Assembly: GCA_947589545.1 (NCBI GenBank)
Contig: CANQBA010000017.1
Span: 1 to 60,228, forward strand
Source: an uncultured Oscillospiraceae bacterium
Lineage (GTDB): Bacteria; Bacillota; Clostridia; Oscillospirales; Oscillospiraceae
Reading direction: 5' to 3'
Length of the DNA stretch: 60,228 nt
The stretch's first letter is position 1. Every line of letters starts with the position of its first letter. Below are positions 25,674 through 34,628 of the stretch, piece after piece. The notes under the pieces were generated by a model. It saw only the letters and a list, made by a program, of their open reading frames with translations, ran no database searches and was not told the origin of the DNA. The position numbers and the translations under genes are program-made.

Positions 25674-26969
25674 TCACGCCTCGATCCCCGCCAAAATCTC
25701 CAGACTCCTCTGAGAGATGGCGGCGTTCTTATTGCGCTTGCCGCGCACCCGGTGATCCAGGGGCGCGATGAGGCCGAAATTGATGTTCATGGGCTGGAAA
25801 TCCCCCACGCTCCCGCCGGAGATGTACAGCGCCAGAGCGCCGATGGCCGTCTCCCGGGGAAAATCCGCCGGGGCCTGTCCCAGAAGCTCCCGGGCCGTCT
25901 CGATGCCAACCAGCATCCCGGAGGCGGCGGATTCGATGTAGCCCTCCACCCCCGTCATCTGCCCCGCGAAGGAGACGCGAGGCTCAGAGCGCAGGCGGTA
26001 GTACCGGTCCAGAAGCGCCGGAGAATTTAAGTACGTATTGCGGTGCATGACGCCGAAGCGCACAAACTCCGCGTTTTTCAGGGCGGGGATCATGGAGAAC
26101 ACCCGCCGCTGTTCCGGGAACCTCAGATGCGTCTGAAAGCCCACCAGATTATATAGCGTGCCCTCGGCGTTGTCCCGCCTGAGCTGTACCACCGCGTATG
26201 GCTCCCGCCCCGTCCTGGGATCCCGGAGGCCCACGGGCTTCAGCGGCCCGTAGCGCAGGGTGTCCAGCCCCCGCCGGGCCATCACCTCCACAGGCATACA
26301 CCCCTCGAAGACCCGGTCGTCCTCAAAGCCGTGCAGCACGGCCTCCTGGGCCTGTTGGAGCTCCGTCACAAAGGCGATATACTCGTCCTTTTCCAACGGG
26401 CAGTTAACATAATCCGCTGTCCCCTTGTCGTAGCGGGAGGCGAACCAGGCGGACTCCATGTCCACGCTCTCCAACGTGACGATAGGGGCCACGGCGTCGA
26501 AGAAGTGGAGGGCGGTATCGGGGCACAGGCGCTCGATCTGCGCGGCCATAGCCCCCTCGGTGAGGGGGCCGGTGGCGATGACGACCCGGCCCTCCGGGAT
26601 CGACGTGACCTCCTGACGGAGCACGGTGATGCGTGGGTGGGCCAGGATCCGCTCCGTGACGGCCCTGGAAAAGCCCTCCCGATCCACGGCCAGGGCGCCC
26701 CCGGCGGGGACGCGGCGCTCGTCGGCGCACGCCATGATCAGCGAGCCCAGCCGGCGCAGCTCCTCCTTGAGAAGCCCCACGGCGTTGGTCAGCTCGTCGG
26801 AGCGCAGGGAGTTGGAGCAGACCAGCTCCGCGAAGGTGTCAGCCACATGGGCGGGCGAGCGCTTTTGGGGCTTCATCTCACAGAGGGTGACGTCGATCCC
26901 GCGCTGGGCCAGCTGCCAGGCGCACTCACTGCCCGCCAGCCCCGCGCCCACCACGGTGACGCGGCTCAT
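25674..26969 (-). CDS. trmFO: tRNA (uracil-54-C5)-methyltransferase, folate-dependent
   Basis: A 431-residue flavoprotein that makes ribothymidine-54 in tRNA using methylene-tetrahydrofolate. The FAD-binding start VTVVGAGLAGSECAWQLA and the signature FAELVCSNSLRSD (residues about 45-58, including the reactive Cys) identify TrmFO. Its ATG overlaps the topA stop by 4 bp (ATGA). The length is as expected. Confidence 0.95.
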   Translation of the reverse strand: MSRVTVVGAGLAGSECAWQLAQRGIDVTLCEMKPQKRSPAHVADTFAELVCSNSLRSDELTNAVGLLKEELRRLGSLIMACADERRVPAGGALAVDREGFSRAVTERILAHPRITVLRQEVTSIPEGRVVIATGPLTEGAMAAQIERLCPDTALHFFDAVAPIVTLESVDMESAWFASRYDKGTADYVNCPLEKDEYIAFVTELQQAQEAVLHGFEDDRVFEGCMPVEVMARRGLDTLRYGPLKPVGLRDPRTGREPYAVVQLRRDNAEGTLYNLVGFQTHLRFPEQRRVFSMIPALKNAEFVRFGVMHRNTYLNSPALLDRYYRLRSEPRVSFAGQMTGVEGYIESAASGMLVGIETARELLGQAPADFPRETAIGALALYISGGSVGDFQPMNINFGLIAPLDHRVRGKRNKNAAISQRSLEILAGIEA

Positions 26970-29389
26970 TCGCTCTCCTCCGTTTTGGCGGAGGCGGCCT
27001 TCTTGGCCGTGGAGGCCGTCTTTTTCGCGGTAGACGTGGTCTTTTTGGTAGTAGACGCGGTCTTTTTGGTAGTAGACGCGGCCTTTTTGGTAGTAGACGC
27101 GGCCTTATTAGTGGTAGAGGCCGATTTCTTTGCCGTACTTGCGCTCTTTTTCGCCGTAGAAGCGGTCTTTTTCGCGGTTGACGCGCTCTTTTTCGTCGTA
27201 GAGGCGGTCTTTTTCGCGGCGGCGGGTTCGGCGGCAGGCGCGTCCTCCCCGGCGGGAGCCGTCCCCTCCGGGGCTGCGGCGGGCTTGCGCTTGTAGCCGC
27301 GCTTGTCCTCCGGGACGAAGCGGGAGCACTTCTCGTTGACGCAGAAGGGCCTCTGGAAGCCCCGGCCGTTTTTCTTGAAGAGGGTGTGGCCGCACTCGGG
27401 GCAGTTGTCCTTGGTGGGCACGTCCCAGGTCATGAAGCCGCACTCGCGCTTCTCACAGGCGTAGTAGGTGTAGCCGTTCCGGCTGGTCTTTTTCAGGATC
27501 CGGGAGCCGCAGCTGGGACACCGGCCCGGCATCTCGATGACGATGGGCTTGGTGAAGGAGCACTCCGGATAGCCCGGGCAGGCCAGAAAGCGCCCGAAGC
27601 GGCCGGATTTGACCACCAGATGGCGGCCGCAGTTGGGGCAGATCTCCTCCGTCTCCTCGGCGGGGATCTTTAAATGCGTGCCCTCCAGGGCCTTTTCGGC
27701 GCTCTCCAGGGACTGGGCAAAGCCGCCGTAGAAGTCGCCCAGCACCTGCTTCCAGGGCCGCTCGCCCTTCTCCACACTGTCCAGGGTGGCCTCCATGTTG
27801 GCGGTAAAGCCGGGGGAGACGATATCGGCAAAGCGCTCCTTCATGAGCTTCGTCACCACCTCCCCCAGGGGGGTGGGCTTCAGGCTCTTGCCGTCCTTGG
27901 CCACATATTCCCGATCCAGGATGGTGGAGACGGTGGGGGCGTAGGTGGAGGGGCGGCCGATGCCCGTCTCCTCCATCTCGCGGATCAGCGTGGCCTCGGT
28001 GTACCGGGCCGGCGGCTGGGTAAATTTCTGCTCGCGGATAAGCTCCAGAAGCGTCACCGTATCCCCCACGTTCAGATCGGGCAGCGGGATCTCCCGGGTG
28101 TCGGACTCCTCGTCCCGGCCCTCCTCGTAGACGGCGGTGAAGCCGGCAAATTTCAAGGACTGGCAGGTGGAGCGGAAGATGTGTCCGGCGCTCTGGAAGT
28201 CCATGGTGACGCTGTCGTAGACGGCGGAGGCCATCTGGCTGGCGATGAACCTGTTCCAGATGAGCCGGTAGAGCCGGTACTGATCCGGCTGGAGACTGCT
28301 CTTCACCCGCTCCGGGGTCAGCTCCGGGGACGAGGGCCGGATGGCCTCGTGGGCGTCCTGAGCGGAATTTTTATTCTTGAACCGGCGGGGGGAGCCGTTG
28401 TAATATTCCTCGCCGTAGCGGCCCCGGATGAGGCCGGCGGCGGCGCGCAGGGCGTCCTCGGACAGGCGCAGGGAGTCGGTACGCATGTAGGTGATCAGGC
28501 CCACGGCGCCCTCCCCCTGGATATCCACGCCCTCATAGAGCTGCTGGGCCACGGACATGGTGCGCTTGGGGGTCATGCCCAGCTTGCGGCTGGCCTCCTG
28601 CTGGAGAGTGGAGGTGATGAAGGGGGGCGCGGGGGAACGCTTGGCGTCCTTGCGCTTGACATCATGTACCGTAAAGGGGGCGTTTTTCACGTCCGCCTCC
28701 ACCGCGTCCACGTCCCCGGCGTTGTGGAGCTCCGCCTTCTTCCCGTCCCGGCCAAAGTACCGGGCGTTGAAGGCGGGGCCGTCCCCGTGGCGCAGACGCG
28801 CCTCCAGATTCCAATATTCCTCGGGCACGAAGGCGCGGATCTCCTCCTCCCGGTCCACCACCAGCCTCGTGGCCACGGACTGGACGCGGCCGGCGGAGAG
28901 GCCGTATTTCAGCTTCGTCCACAGGAGCGGCGACAGCTTATAGCCCACGATGCGATCCAGGATCCGTCGCGCCTGCTGGGCGTCCACCAGATCCTGATCG
29001 ATGGCGCGAGGGTGCTGGATCCCCTCGGTGACCACGCGCTTGGTGATCTCGTTGAAGGTGACCCGGTAGACCTGATCGTCCGGGATGTGCAGAAGCTCCT
29101 TCAAATGCCAGCTGATGGCCTCCCCCTCCCGGTCCGGGTCGGTGGCCAGGTAGACGCGCTTGGCCGCGCCCGCCTCCTTCTGGAGCTCGCGGATCGTCTC
29201 CTCCCGCCCCTTGACGGGCCGGTAATCGGGGATGAAGCCGCCCTCGATGTCCACGCCCATGGTGGACTTGGGCAGATCCCGGAGGTGTCCCATGGAGGCC
29301 GTCACCCGGTAGTCCGGGCCCAGATATTTACCGATGGTCTTCGCCTTGGCGGGCGACTCCACGATCACGAGATTTTTCGCGTTTGCCAT
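26966..29389 (-). CDS. topA: DNA topoisomerase I with a repetitive Lys-rich tail
   Basis: An 807-residue type IA topoisomerase that relaxes negative supercoils. I use the ATG at 29389 (MANAKNLVIVESPAKAKTIG), not the far upstream codon that would overlap dprA. A Toprim domain (1-150) leads to the strand-passage domain with SAGRVQSVATRL and active-site Tyr in LITYMRTDSLR. Three C-terminal zinc modules follow (CPNCGRHL, CPSCGSRI, CPECGHTL). The last about 85 residues are a tandem Lys/Ala/Ser/Thr repeat, TASTAKK-like, resembling histone H1-type or HupB tails. The tail probably adds non-specific DNA binding. Confidence 0.95.
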   Translation of the reverse strand: MANAKNLVIVESPAKAKTIGKYLGPDYRVTASMGHLRDLPKSTMGVDIEGGFIPDYRPVKGREETIRELQKEAGAAKRVYLATDPDREGEAISWHLKELLHIPDDQVYRVTFNEITKRVVTEGIQHPRAIDQDLVDAQQARRILDRIVGYKLSPLLWTKLKYGLSAGRVQSVATRLVVDREEEIRAFVPEEYWNLEARLRHGDGPAFNARYFGRDGKKAELHNAGDVDAVEADVKNAPFTVHDVKRKDAKRSPAPPFITSTLQQEASRKLGMTPKRTMSVAQQLYEGVDIQGEGAVGLITYMRTDSLRLSEDALRAAAGLIRGRYGEEYYNGSPRRFKNKNSAQDAHEAIRPSSPELTPERVKSSLQPDQYRLYRLIWNRFIASQMASAVYDSVTMDFQSAGHIFRSTCQSLKFAGFTAVYEEGRDEESDTREIPLPDLNVGDTVTLLELIREQKFTQPPARYTEATLIREMEETGIGRPSTYAPTVSTILDREYVAKDGKSLKPTPLGEVVTKLMKERFADIVSPGFTANMEATLDSVEKGERPWKQVLGDFYGGFAQSLESAEKALEGTHLKIPAEETEEICPNCGRHLVVKSGRFGRFLACPGYPECSFTKPIVIEMPGRCPSCGSRILKKTSRNGYTYYACEKRECGFMTWDVPTKDNCPECGHTLFKKNGRGFQRPFCVNEKCSRFVPEDKRGYKRKPAAAPEGTAPAGEDAPAAEPAAAKKTASTTKKSASTAKKTASTAKKSASTAKKSASTTNKAASTTKKAASTTKKTASTTKKTTSTAKKTASTAKKAASAKTEESE
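26985..27220 (-). repeat. 21-bp tandem repeat encoding the topA tail
   Basis: About eleven imperfect 21-bp units (7 residues, K-K-x-A-S-T-x) at the 3' end of topA. Units differ mainly at third codon positions on one side and are nearly identical in the run 27040-27105, which suggests recent expansion. Confidence 0.8.
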
Positions 29390-29420
29390 TTGATTTACCT
29401 TGCCTTTATCGAAATTATCC

Positions 29421-30701
29421 TTATGCTTTGGGTGGGATCCGGGGGATATAATACCGCCCCGGCTCCTGGGCGACAAGCCCCAGGATCTCCAGCGTGGTGA
29501 GGGCGGACAGCGCCGCCTGGGACGGAAGGCCGGAGGCGGTGATGATCTCGTCCAGGTGCGTCCGGCCCTTCAGGGCGTCCAGCACCGTCCGTTCGTCCAG
29601 TGTCAGGGCTTTGGGGTCGAACTCTATGTCACTATACCCCGCGGACGGGGCGTTGTCAATCTCTTTTTTTGTCGTCTCCCGGCGGTTTTCGCGGCTGGCC
29701 TCCGGCTCTTTCGGAGTCTTCCCGCCCCGCCGGGGGCGGCTCCGGGCCCCCTCTCCCACCTCGCTGTCCACCAGCTCCCGCAGCAGAGCCGGATCCGGCG
29801 AGCGGAACGAGCTCTCATCGGGACGGCGGATCCGGTCGGGGAACAGCGGAGCGTAGAGGCTCATGATATCCCAGCCCGACAGGGCCGGATTGGCCCCCTC
29901 CTTCAGAAGCCCGTTGGAACCCTGACAGGAGGGCGCGTCGATATTGCCGGGGACGGCGAACACGTCTCTCCCCTGTTCCAGGGCCAGAGCGGCGGTGATC
30001 AGCGCCCCGGAGCGCTCCGGGGCCTCCACAACGGCGACGCCCAGGGAGATCCCGGAGAGGATCCTGTTGCGGAGAGGAAAATTGTGGCGGAGGGGCGGCG
30101 TCCCCGGCGGAAATTCGCTGATCAGCGCCCCGGAGGCGGCCACGTCCTCAAAGAGCAGGCCGTTGGACTTTGGGTAGACCGTGTCCACGCCGCAGCCCAG
30201 GACGCCGATGACCCTCCCGCCGGCCCGCAGCGCGCCCCTGGCCGCCGCCGAGTCGATGCCTCTGGCCAGGCCCGTAGCCACAACGCCGCCGCACCGGGCC
30301 GTCTCGTACCCCAGCTTCTCCGCCGCCGCCACCCCGTAGGAGGTACAGCCCCGGGTGCCCACCATGGCGATGACCGGCTCCCCGTCCAAATCGGGCAGGC
30401 GGCCCTTCACATAGAGCGTCAGGGGCGGGTCGAAGATGTTTCTCAGCCGGTCGGGATAGCGGGCGTCGTGGAGGGTGATCAGATCACAGCCCGCCTCCTC
30501 GCACCCCCGCAGGATGCGCAGGGGCTCCGCCACGGACTTGTCCAGAAACGGCTCGAAGCCCGTCGCCAGGACGCGGCGCAGATCGTTCTCATCGGCGAAA
30601 TAGATATCGTCTGGCGCGCCGAAATGCTCCAGCAGCGCCAGGGCGTCCCGCCGTTGGCCCCGCCGGGTGGCGAGCCACAGCCAGTATTTCAGTTCGGCCA
30701 T
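29421..30701 (-). CDS. dprA: DNA-processing protein DprA
   Basis: A 426-residue protein that loads RecA on incoming single-stranded DNA. The ATG at 30701 is chosen since GAGG lies 8 nt upstream, while the GTG at 30710 directly abuts that site. A helical N-terminal domain is followed by the Rossmann-like core (about 100-300) with MVGTRGCTSYG, VVATGLARGIDSAAARGAL and FPLRNRIL. A basic linker (about 305-355) and a C-terminal winged helix (about 360-426) complete it. It is upstream of topA as in many Firmicutes. Confidence 0.94.
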   Translation of the reverse strand: MAELKYWLWLATRRGQRRDALALLEHFGAPDDIYFADENDLRRVLATGFEPFLDKSVAEPLRILRGCEEAGCDLITLHDARYPDRLRNIFDPPLTLYVKGRLPDLDGEPVIAMVGTRGCTSYGVAAAEKLGYETARCGGVVATGLARGIDSAAARGALRAGGRVIGVLGCGVDTVYPKSNGLLFEDVAASGALISEFPPGTPPLRHNFPLRNRILSGISLGVAVVEAPERSGALITAALALEQGRDVFAVPGNIDAPSCQGSNGLLKEGANPALSGWDIMSLYAPLFPDRIRRPDESSFRSPDPALLRELVDSEVGEGARSRPRRGGKTPKEPEASRENRRETTKKEIDNAPSAGYSDIEFDPKALTLDERTVLDALKGRTHLDEIITASGLPSQAALSALTTLEILGLVAQEPGRYYIPRIPPKA

Positions 30702-30721
30702 CCAGTTCACCTCATTTTCTT

Positions 30722-30790
30722 TGGAAAAAGCCTACGGCGATAAAAGCGTTTCCCTTTGTCGGAAAAGCCCGTCAGGGCTTTCGAGCCAGT
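30722..30790 (-). repeat. Structured repeat family, short copy D
   Basis: In minus orientation it begins ACTGGCTCGAAAGCCC with a TGAC loop and GGGCTTTTCCG, then AAAGGGAAACGC. It shares its first 40 nt with copy B (56003-56202) and C (46539-46641) and lacks the internal stems. It supplies the last codons and stop of the upstream methylase gene. Confidence 0.65.
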
Positions 30791-31539
30791 GTGTGTTTCC
30801 CCATCTCCCACATGAGCACAGAGGCCGCCACGGCGGCGTTGAGGGATTCGCACCGGTCGGTCATGGGGATGAGGACGGTGCCGGCGCACAGGGCCAGAAG
30901 CGCCTCCGAAAGGCCGGCCCCCTCGTTGCCCACCGCCACGGCAGCGCCCTCTAAGGGGAGCGTCCGCAGATCAGCGGAGTCCCTGTGCAGGGCCGCGCCG
31001 TAGAGAGGCGCCGTTTTGGCCAGAGCCGCCAGCTCCTCATAGGTCACGATCACAGCCCTCTGGCGGAACACGGCCCCCATGGAGGCCCGGACGGTCTTGG
31101 GGTTATAGAGATCGGCGCAGTCGCCGGTCAGCAGGACGGCGGGGATGCCAAAGGCGTTGGCCGTGCGCAGGATCGTCCCCACGTTGCCGGGATCCTGAAG
31201 ATTTTCCAAAACCAGCGCCCCGGCAAGGCCGTCCACCGCCTCCGCATGACGCATCCCCACGGAGAACAGCACGGTCTGGGCGGTCTTCAGGGGCGAGGCG
31301 TAAGCCACCAGCTCACGGCTTGTCCGGTACACCCTGGCATCAGGGGGCAGCTTAAAGGGCAGGGGCTCGCTTGTGAGCACCTCGCGGATGTCCGCGCCCC
31401 ACCGGACGGCCTCCTCCAAAAGCTTCGACCCGTCGCACAGATATTCCCCGGCCTCCCGGCGGTAGTCCGCCGACGCGCCCAGCCTTTTCAAATGGCAAAG
31501 CCGCGGATTTTGGCGGCTTGTGACGCTCAATTCAGTCAT
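30772..31539 (-). CDS. TrmH/SpoU-family RNA 2'-O-methyltransferase
   Basis: A 255-residue SPOUT methyltransferase, probably acting on 23S rRNA or tRNA. The ATG at 31539 overlaps the stop of the HAD gene; the longer frame is spurious. An N-terminal substrate-binding domain (1-95) precedes the knot domain with motif 1 LVLENLQDPGNVGTILRTA, motif 2 VGNEGAGLS and motif 3 IPMTDRCESLNAAVA. The last five residues LARKP and the stop come from the repeat copy D, and are the same as the end of UppS in this window. Confidence 0.92.
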   Translation of the reverse strand: MTELSVTSRQNPRLCHLKRLGASADYRREAGEYLCDGSKLLEEAVRWGADIREVLTSEPLPFKLPPDARVYRTSRELVAYASPLKTAQTVLFSVGMRHAEAVDGLAGALVLENLQDPGNVGTILRTANAFGIPAVLLTGDCADLYNPKTVRASMGAVFRQRAVIVTYEELAALAKTAPLYGAALHRDSADLRTLPLEGAAVAVGNEGAGLSEALLALCAGTVLIPMTDRCESLNAAVAASVLMWEMGKHTLARKP

Positions 31540-32158
31540 CCGTGCGCACCCCCAGCGCGGCCAGGGCCTCCCGGGCGGCCCCGGCGTCGGTGAAAAGCGC
31601 CGTCCGCAGTCCCACGGCTTCGGCCCCCCGCAGATTGCGCTCCATATCGTCCAGAAAGACGCTCTCGGCGGGGTCGATGCCCGCGCGGGCGAAAAGCGCC
31701 TCATAGATGCGCCTGTCGGGCTTTGTGACGCGGAGCTCGAAGGAGGCCACGCCGTCCAGGAAGAGGTCGCGAAGCCCCCGGCCCACGAACTCCTGCCACA
31801 GATCCCGGGGCATGTTGGTGAGGTAATAGACGTTGTACCCCCCGGCTCTCAGCGCCTTCACCAGCGCCACGGTGTCGTCCTTTGTCCGCATGTGCTCCGG
31901 CCACCGGGCCTGCACCAGCTCCATCTGGGGGCCGAAGCCGTCCTCCCGGGCCTTTTTCAGAATGACCTCGTTGCACGCGGCCCTGTCGGCCCTGTCCTCG
32001 TCAAAGAGCCGCCAGTATTCGCTTTCAAAAAGATGCTCCATAATGTAATTGACGGTTCCCGCGTCGGGAAACAGGCTCTCCAGATACCCCTGCGGGTCGT
32101 AGTTCACCACCACGCCGCCAAAATCGAAGATGATGTTTTTGATGGGTCTTTCCGTCAT
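31532..32158 (-). CDS. HAD-family hydrolase
   Basis: A 208-residue haloacid-dehalogenase-like phosphatase of the IA subfamily (YihX-like). Motif I is FDFGGVVVNYD at the N-terminus, motif II is YLTNMP, motif III Lys lies in VTKPDRRIYE, and motif IV is FLDDMERN. Start ATG at 32158 overlaps the upstream stop (ATGA). Substrate unknown; sugar phosphates are usual for close relatives. Confidence 0.88.
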   Translation of the reverse strand: MTERPIKNIIFDFGGVVVNYDPQGYLESLFPDAGTVNYIMEHLFESEYWRLFDEDRADRAACNEVILKKAREDGFGPQMELVQARWPEHMRTKDDTVALVKALRAGGYNVYYLTNMPRDLWQEFVGRGLRDLFLDGVASFELRVTKPDRRIYEALFARAGIDPAESVFLDDMERNLRGAEAVGLRTALFTDAGAAREALAALGVRTDD

Positions 32159-33000
32159 ATGTCTCCTCCATCCTCCCAGCCGCACCGGCGGCGTGTCTCG
32201 GCACAGGCATAGAGCCCTTGTGCCTCCTGCCCCAGGCCGTCCAGAGCCGCTTTTCCGCTCTCCCCGCCGCCGGCAAGACATTCCACAAAGGCCGCAAGGC
32301 ACGCAAGGCGCACCTTTTCCAGTCTCTGTTCCTCCCCGTCCCCGGCCTGGGCCAGAAGCCTCCGGGCGTCCTCCGCCCTGCCCTCATAGGCCGCCCGGGC
32401 CGCCCCGGCCCGGAGGGCGAACTGCCCGATCGCCTGCCGCGCGGCACTGCCGTCCTTCTCCGTAAGGCCGTCCCGGAGCCTGCCAAGCTCCTCCACGCGC
32501 TTATCCGCGCCCTCCCGCTCCCCCAGACAGTACAGAAGCCGCGCCATCTGGAGCAGGGCCTTGCCGTAGATCCGCTTCCGGGATCTGACGGACGGGTCAG
32601 ATAAGACCGCCTCCAAACCCTCGGCTGCCCGTTGGACGTCCCCCGCCTCGGCCAGGGCGCAGGCCTCGTTCATGCGAATGGCACAGCCCACCGTGGTGCG
32701 GTTCAGCTCCGGGTGGGCCTCCAGGCGCTTGAGAAGGGGGGCGTTGGCCTTCCGAAAGCCCGCCACGTCCAGATCCCGGGACAGCGTCAGCGCCACCGAG
32801 ACATATTTCCGGTCGGCGGCGAGCCTGAACCCCAGCGCCAGCGCCAGATCCAGCGGGATCAGCGCCAGGATCACCCACGGGTTTATGGCGGCGATGCCGG
32901 CTTCCATGGTCCGGAGGGTACAGGCCAAAAGCAGGATATTGACCGCCGCGGTCACCGCCAAAAACGCGGAATTGAGAGATTTGAAAAGCTTGAAGGTCAC
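32155..33000 (-). CDS. Membrane-anchored helical-repeat protein
   Basis: A 281-residue protein with two N-terminal membrane helices (residues about 12-30 and 40-60) and a cytosolic helical part of about 210 residues. The latter has the A-rich, TPR-like periodicity of a repeat solenoid (EACALAEAGDVQRAAEGLEAVL; ALLQMARLLYCLGEREGADK). I do not recognise a family. It is coupled by ATGA to the HAD gene, so the two may act together. Confidence 0.7.
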   Translation of the reverse strand: MTFKLFKSLNSAFLAVTAAVNILLLACTLRTMEAGIAAINPWVILALIPLDLALALGFRLAADRKYVSVALTLSRDLDVAGFRKANAPLLKRLEAHPELNRTTVGCAIRMNEACALAEAGDVQRAAEGLEAVLSDPSVRSRKRIYGKALLQMARLLYCLGEREGADKRVEELGRLRDGLTEKDGSAARQAIGQFALRAGAARAAYEGRAEDARRLLAQAGDGEEQRLEKVRLACLAAFVECLAGGGESGKAALDGLGQEAQGLYACAETRRRCGWEDGGDI

Positions 33001-33099
33001 GGTTTATCCTCCCCGAAAAACTCTCTAAAGGAATATTATACATTAAACAAACACCGTTTACAAGGTTTTCAGAAATTTTTCCCACCGGCCCGGAGCGCG

Positions 33100-33124
33100 A
33101 AAAAGCGCCGGAAATCCCGGCGCT
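33100..33124 (-). terminator. Terminator after recR
   Basis: On the minus strand stem AGCGCCGGG / CCGGCGCT with an ATTT-type loop precedes a TTTTT run. Confidence 0.75.
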
Positions 33125-33133
33125 TACAGCTGA

Positions 33134-33733
33134 TCAAATTTCCTGCCGTCCCTCCATGGCGCGCATGAGGGTGGCGTCGTCGGCAAACTCCAGGCTGGCG
33201 CCCACGGGGATGCCGTAGGCAAGGCGTGTGACCCTGACGCCGAAGGGCTTCACAAGGCGGGAGATGTATTTGGCCGTAGTCTCGCCCTCGGTGTCGGGAT
33301 TCATCGCCATAATGACCTCCCGCACGCCGCCGGCGGCCACCCTGTCCACCAGCTCCCGGATGCGGATGTCGTCTGGGCCGATGCGGTTCAAGGGGGAGAT
33401 GACGCCGTGGAGCACGTGATAGCGCCCCCTGTACTCCCCCGCCCGCTCGATGGCCGCCACGTCCTTGGGGGTGGCCACCACGCAGATAAGATCCCCCTCC
33501 CGGGCGTCGGAGCGGCAGATGGAGCACTCCTCGGCGTCCGTCAGATTCTGGCAGATACGGCAGGTGTGCACCTTCTCCCGGGCCGTCACAATGGCCGCGG
33601 CGAAGGCCCTGGCCTCCTCCTCCGGCAGATCCAGGATATGAAAGGCCAGCCGCTGGGCGGACTTGTAGCCGATGCCCGGCAGGGAGGCGAATTTTTCAAC
33701 AAGCTCGTCAAGAGCGGAGGGAAAAAAGCTCAT
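33134..33733 (-). CDS. recR: Recombination mediator RecR
   Basis: A 199-residue protein that forms a DNA clamp and works with RecF/RecO in recombinational repair. Shown are the helix-hairpin-helix start (LPGIGYKSAQRLAFHIL), the zinc motif CRICQNLTDAEECSIC at about residue 57, and the Toprim domain with MAMNPDTEGETTA. Its start lies 1 bp after the rpe stop. Confidence 0.96.
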   Translation of the reverse strand: MSFFPSALDELVEKFASLPGIGYKSAQRLAFHILDLPEEEARAFAAAIVTAREKVHTCRICQNLTDAEECSICRSDAREGDLICVVATPKDVAAIERAGEYRGRYHVLHGVISPLNRIGPDDIRIRELVDRVAAGGVREVIMAMNPDTEGETTAKYISRLVKPFGVRVTRLAYGIPVGASLEFADDATLMRAMEGRQEI

Positions 33734-33734
33734 A

Positions 33735-34382
33735 TCAGATACCTCTCAGAAGCCGGATCTCTTCCGCCCGGTCCGGCGCTTTGAAGATGTGGCTGCCCGC
33801 CACCAGCACGGTGGCTCCGGCCTCCCGGCACAGGCGGGCGGTCTCACGATTGACGCCGCCGTCCACCTCGATGTCGCAGTCGACGCCCCACCGGCGCACC
33901 AGCGCGGCGGCCTGGGCGATCTTCTCCGGGGCGTTTTCCATAAAGCTCTGGCCGCCGAACCCCGGCTCCACGGCCATAATCAAAATGTTGTCCAAAAGCC
34001 CTGCGTAGGGCTCGCAGGCCGAGACGGGGGTGGCGGGCTTTATAGAGAGGCCGGCCCTTTTGCCCCGCGCTTTGATACGAAGGAGGGCCTCCCGGATCCT
34101 GTCCGGCTCGTCCGCCTCCGCGTGGACGGTGACGATATCGGCCCCCAGGTCGCAAAAGCGCTCCACGAAATTGAGGGGCCGCGTGATCATCAAATGCACG
34201 TCCAGGGGAAGCGCCGTCACAGGCCGCAGGGCCTTGAGCACGGGCAGGCCGAAGGAGATATTGGGGACAAAGACGCCGTCCATCACGTCAAAATGGAGAA
34301 GGTCGCCGGAGCTGACCGACTCGACCTCCCGTCCCAGGTTCGTAAAATCCGCCGACAGAATGGACGGCGCTATTTTGACCAT
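33735..34382 (-). CDS. rpe: Ribulose-phosphate 3-epimerase
   Basis: A 215-residue TIM-barrel enzyme of the pentose phosphate pathway. The true start is the ATG at 34382 (MVKIAPSILSADF), with GGAGG upstream. Metal ligands and signatures are visible: LLHFDVMDGVFVPNISFG, LDVHLMI, VEPGFGGQSF and DGGVN. The gene heads the run rpe-recR. Confidence 0.95.
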   Translation of the reverse strand: MVKIAPSILSADFTNLGREVESVSSGDLLHFDVMDGVFVPNISFGLPVLKALRPVTALPLDVHLMITRPLNFVERFCDLGADIVTVHAEADEPDRIREALLRIKARGKRAGLSIKPATPVSACEPYAGLLDNILIMAVEPGFGGQSFMENAPEKIAQAAALVRRWGVDCDIEVDGGVNRETARLCREAGATVLVAGSHIFKAPDRAEEIRLLRGI

Positions 34383-34431
34383 ACTTGTCCTCCCAGGTAA
34401 CCCGCGCCAGGGACGCGGCATAAAATTTAGT

Positions 34432-34453
34432 AGCCGGCCGGCGCCGGCCGGCT
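34432..34453. repeat. 22-bp perfect GC palindrome upstream of rpe
   Basis: A self-complementary word built from GCCGGC units, in the 246-bp gap between rpe and the cyclase-like gene. A second GC-rich near-palindrome (GGCGGCGCGCCGCC, 34477-34490) lies close by. No T-run follows, so it is not an ordinary terminator. The rest of the gap shows nothing I can name. Confidence 0.6.
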
Positions 34454-34628
34454 TTCATATAGGGGCGCGGGAGACCGGCGGCGCGCCGCCCCTCCCCGTC
34501 CCACCGGGCCTTCGATCTTGGCTCATCCTCATTATACACCCAAAGAGGGGCTTGTCAAGAAGTGAACGTACCCGAAAGCAAAGGCCGTGTGGGCCCGGCG
34601 CATACGCCCCGCGTCCGCGGGCTGAAGC

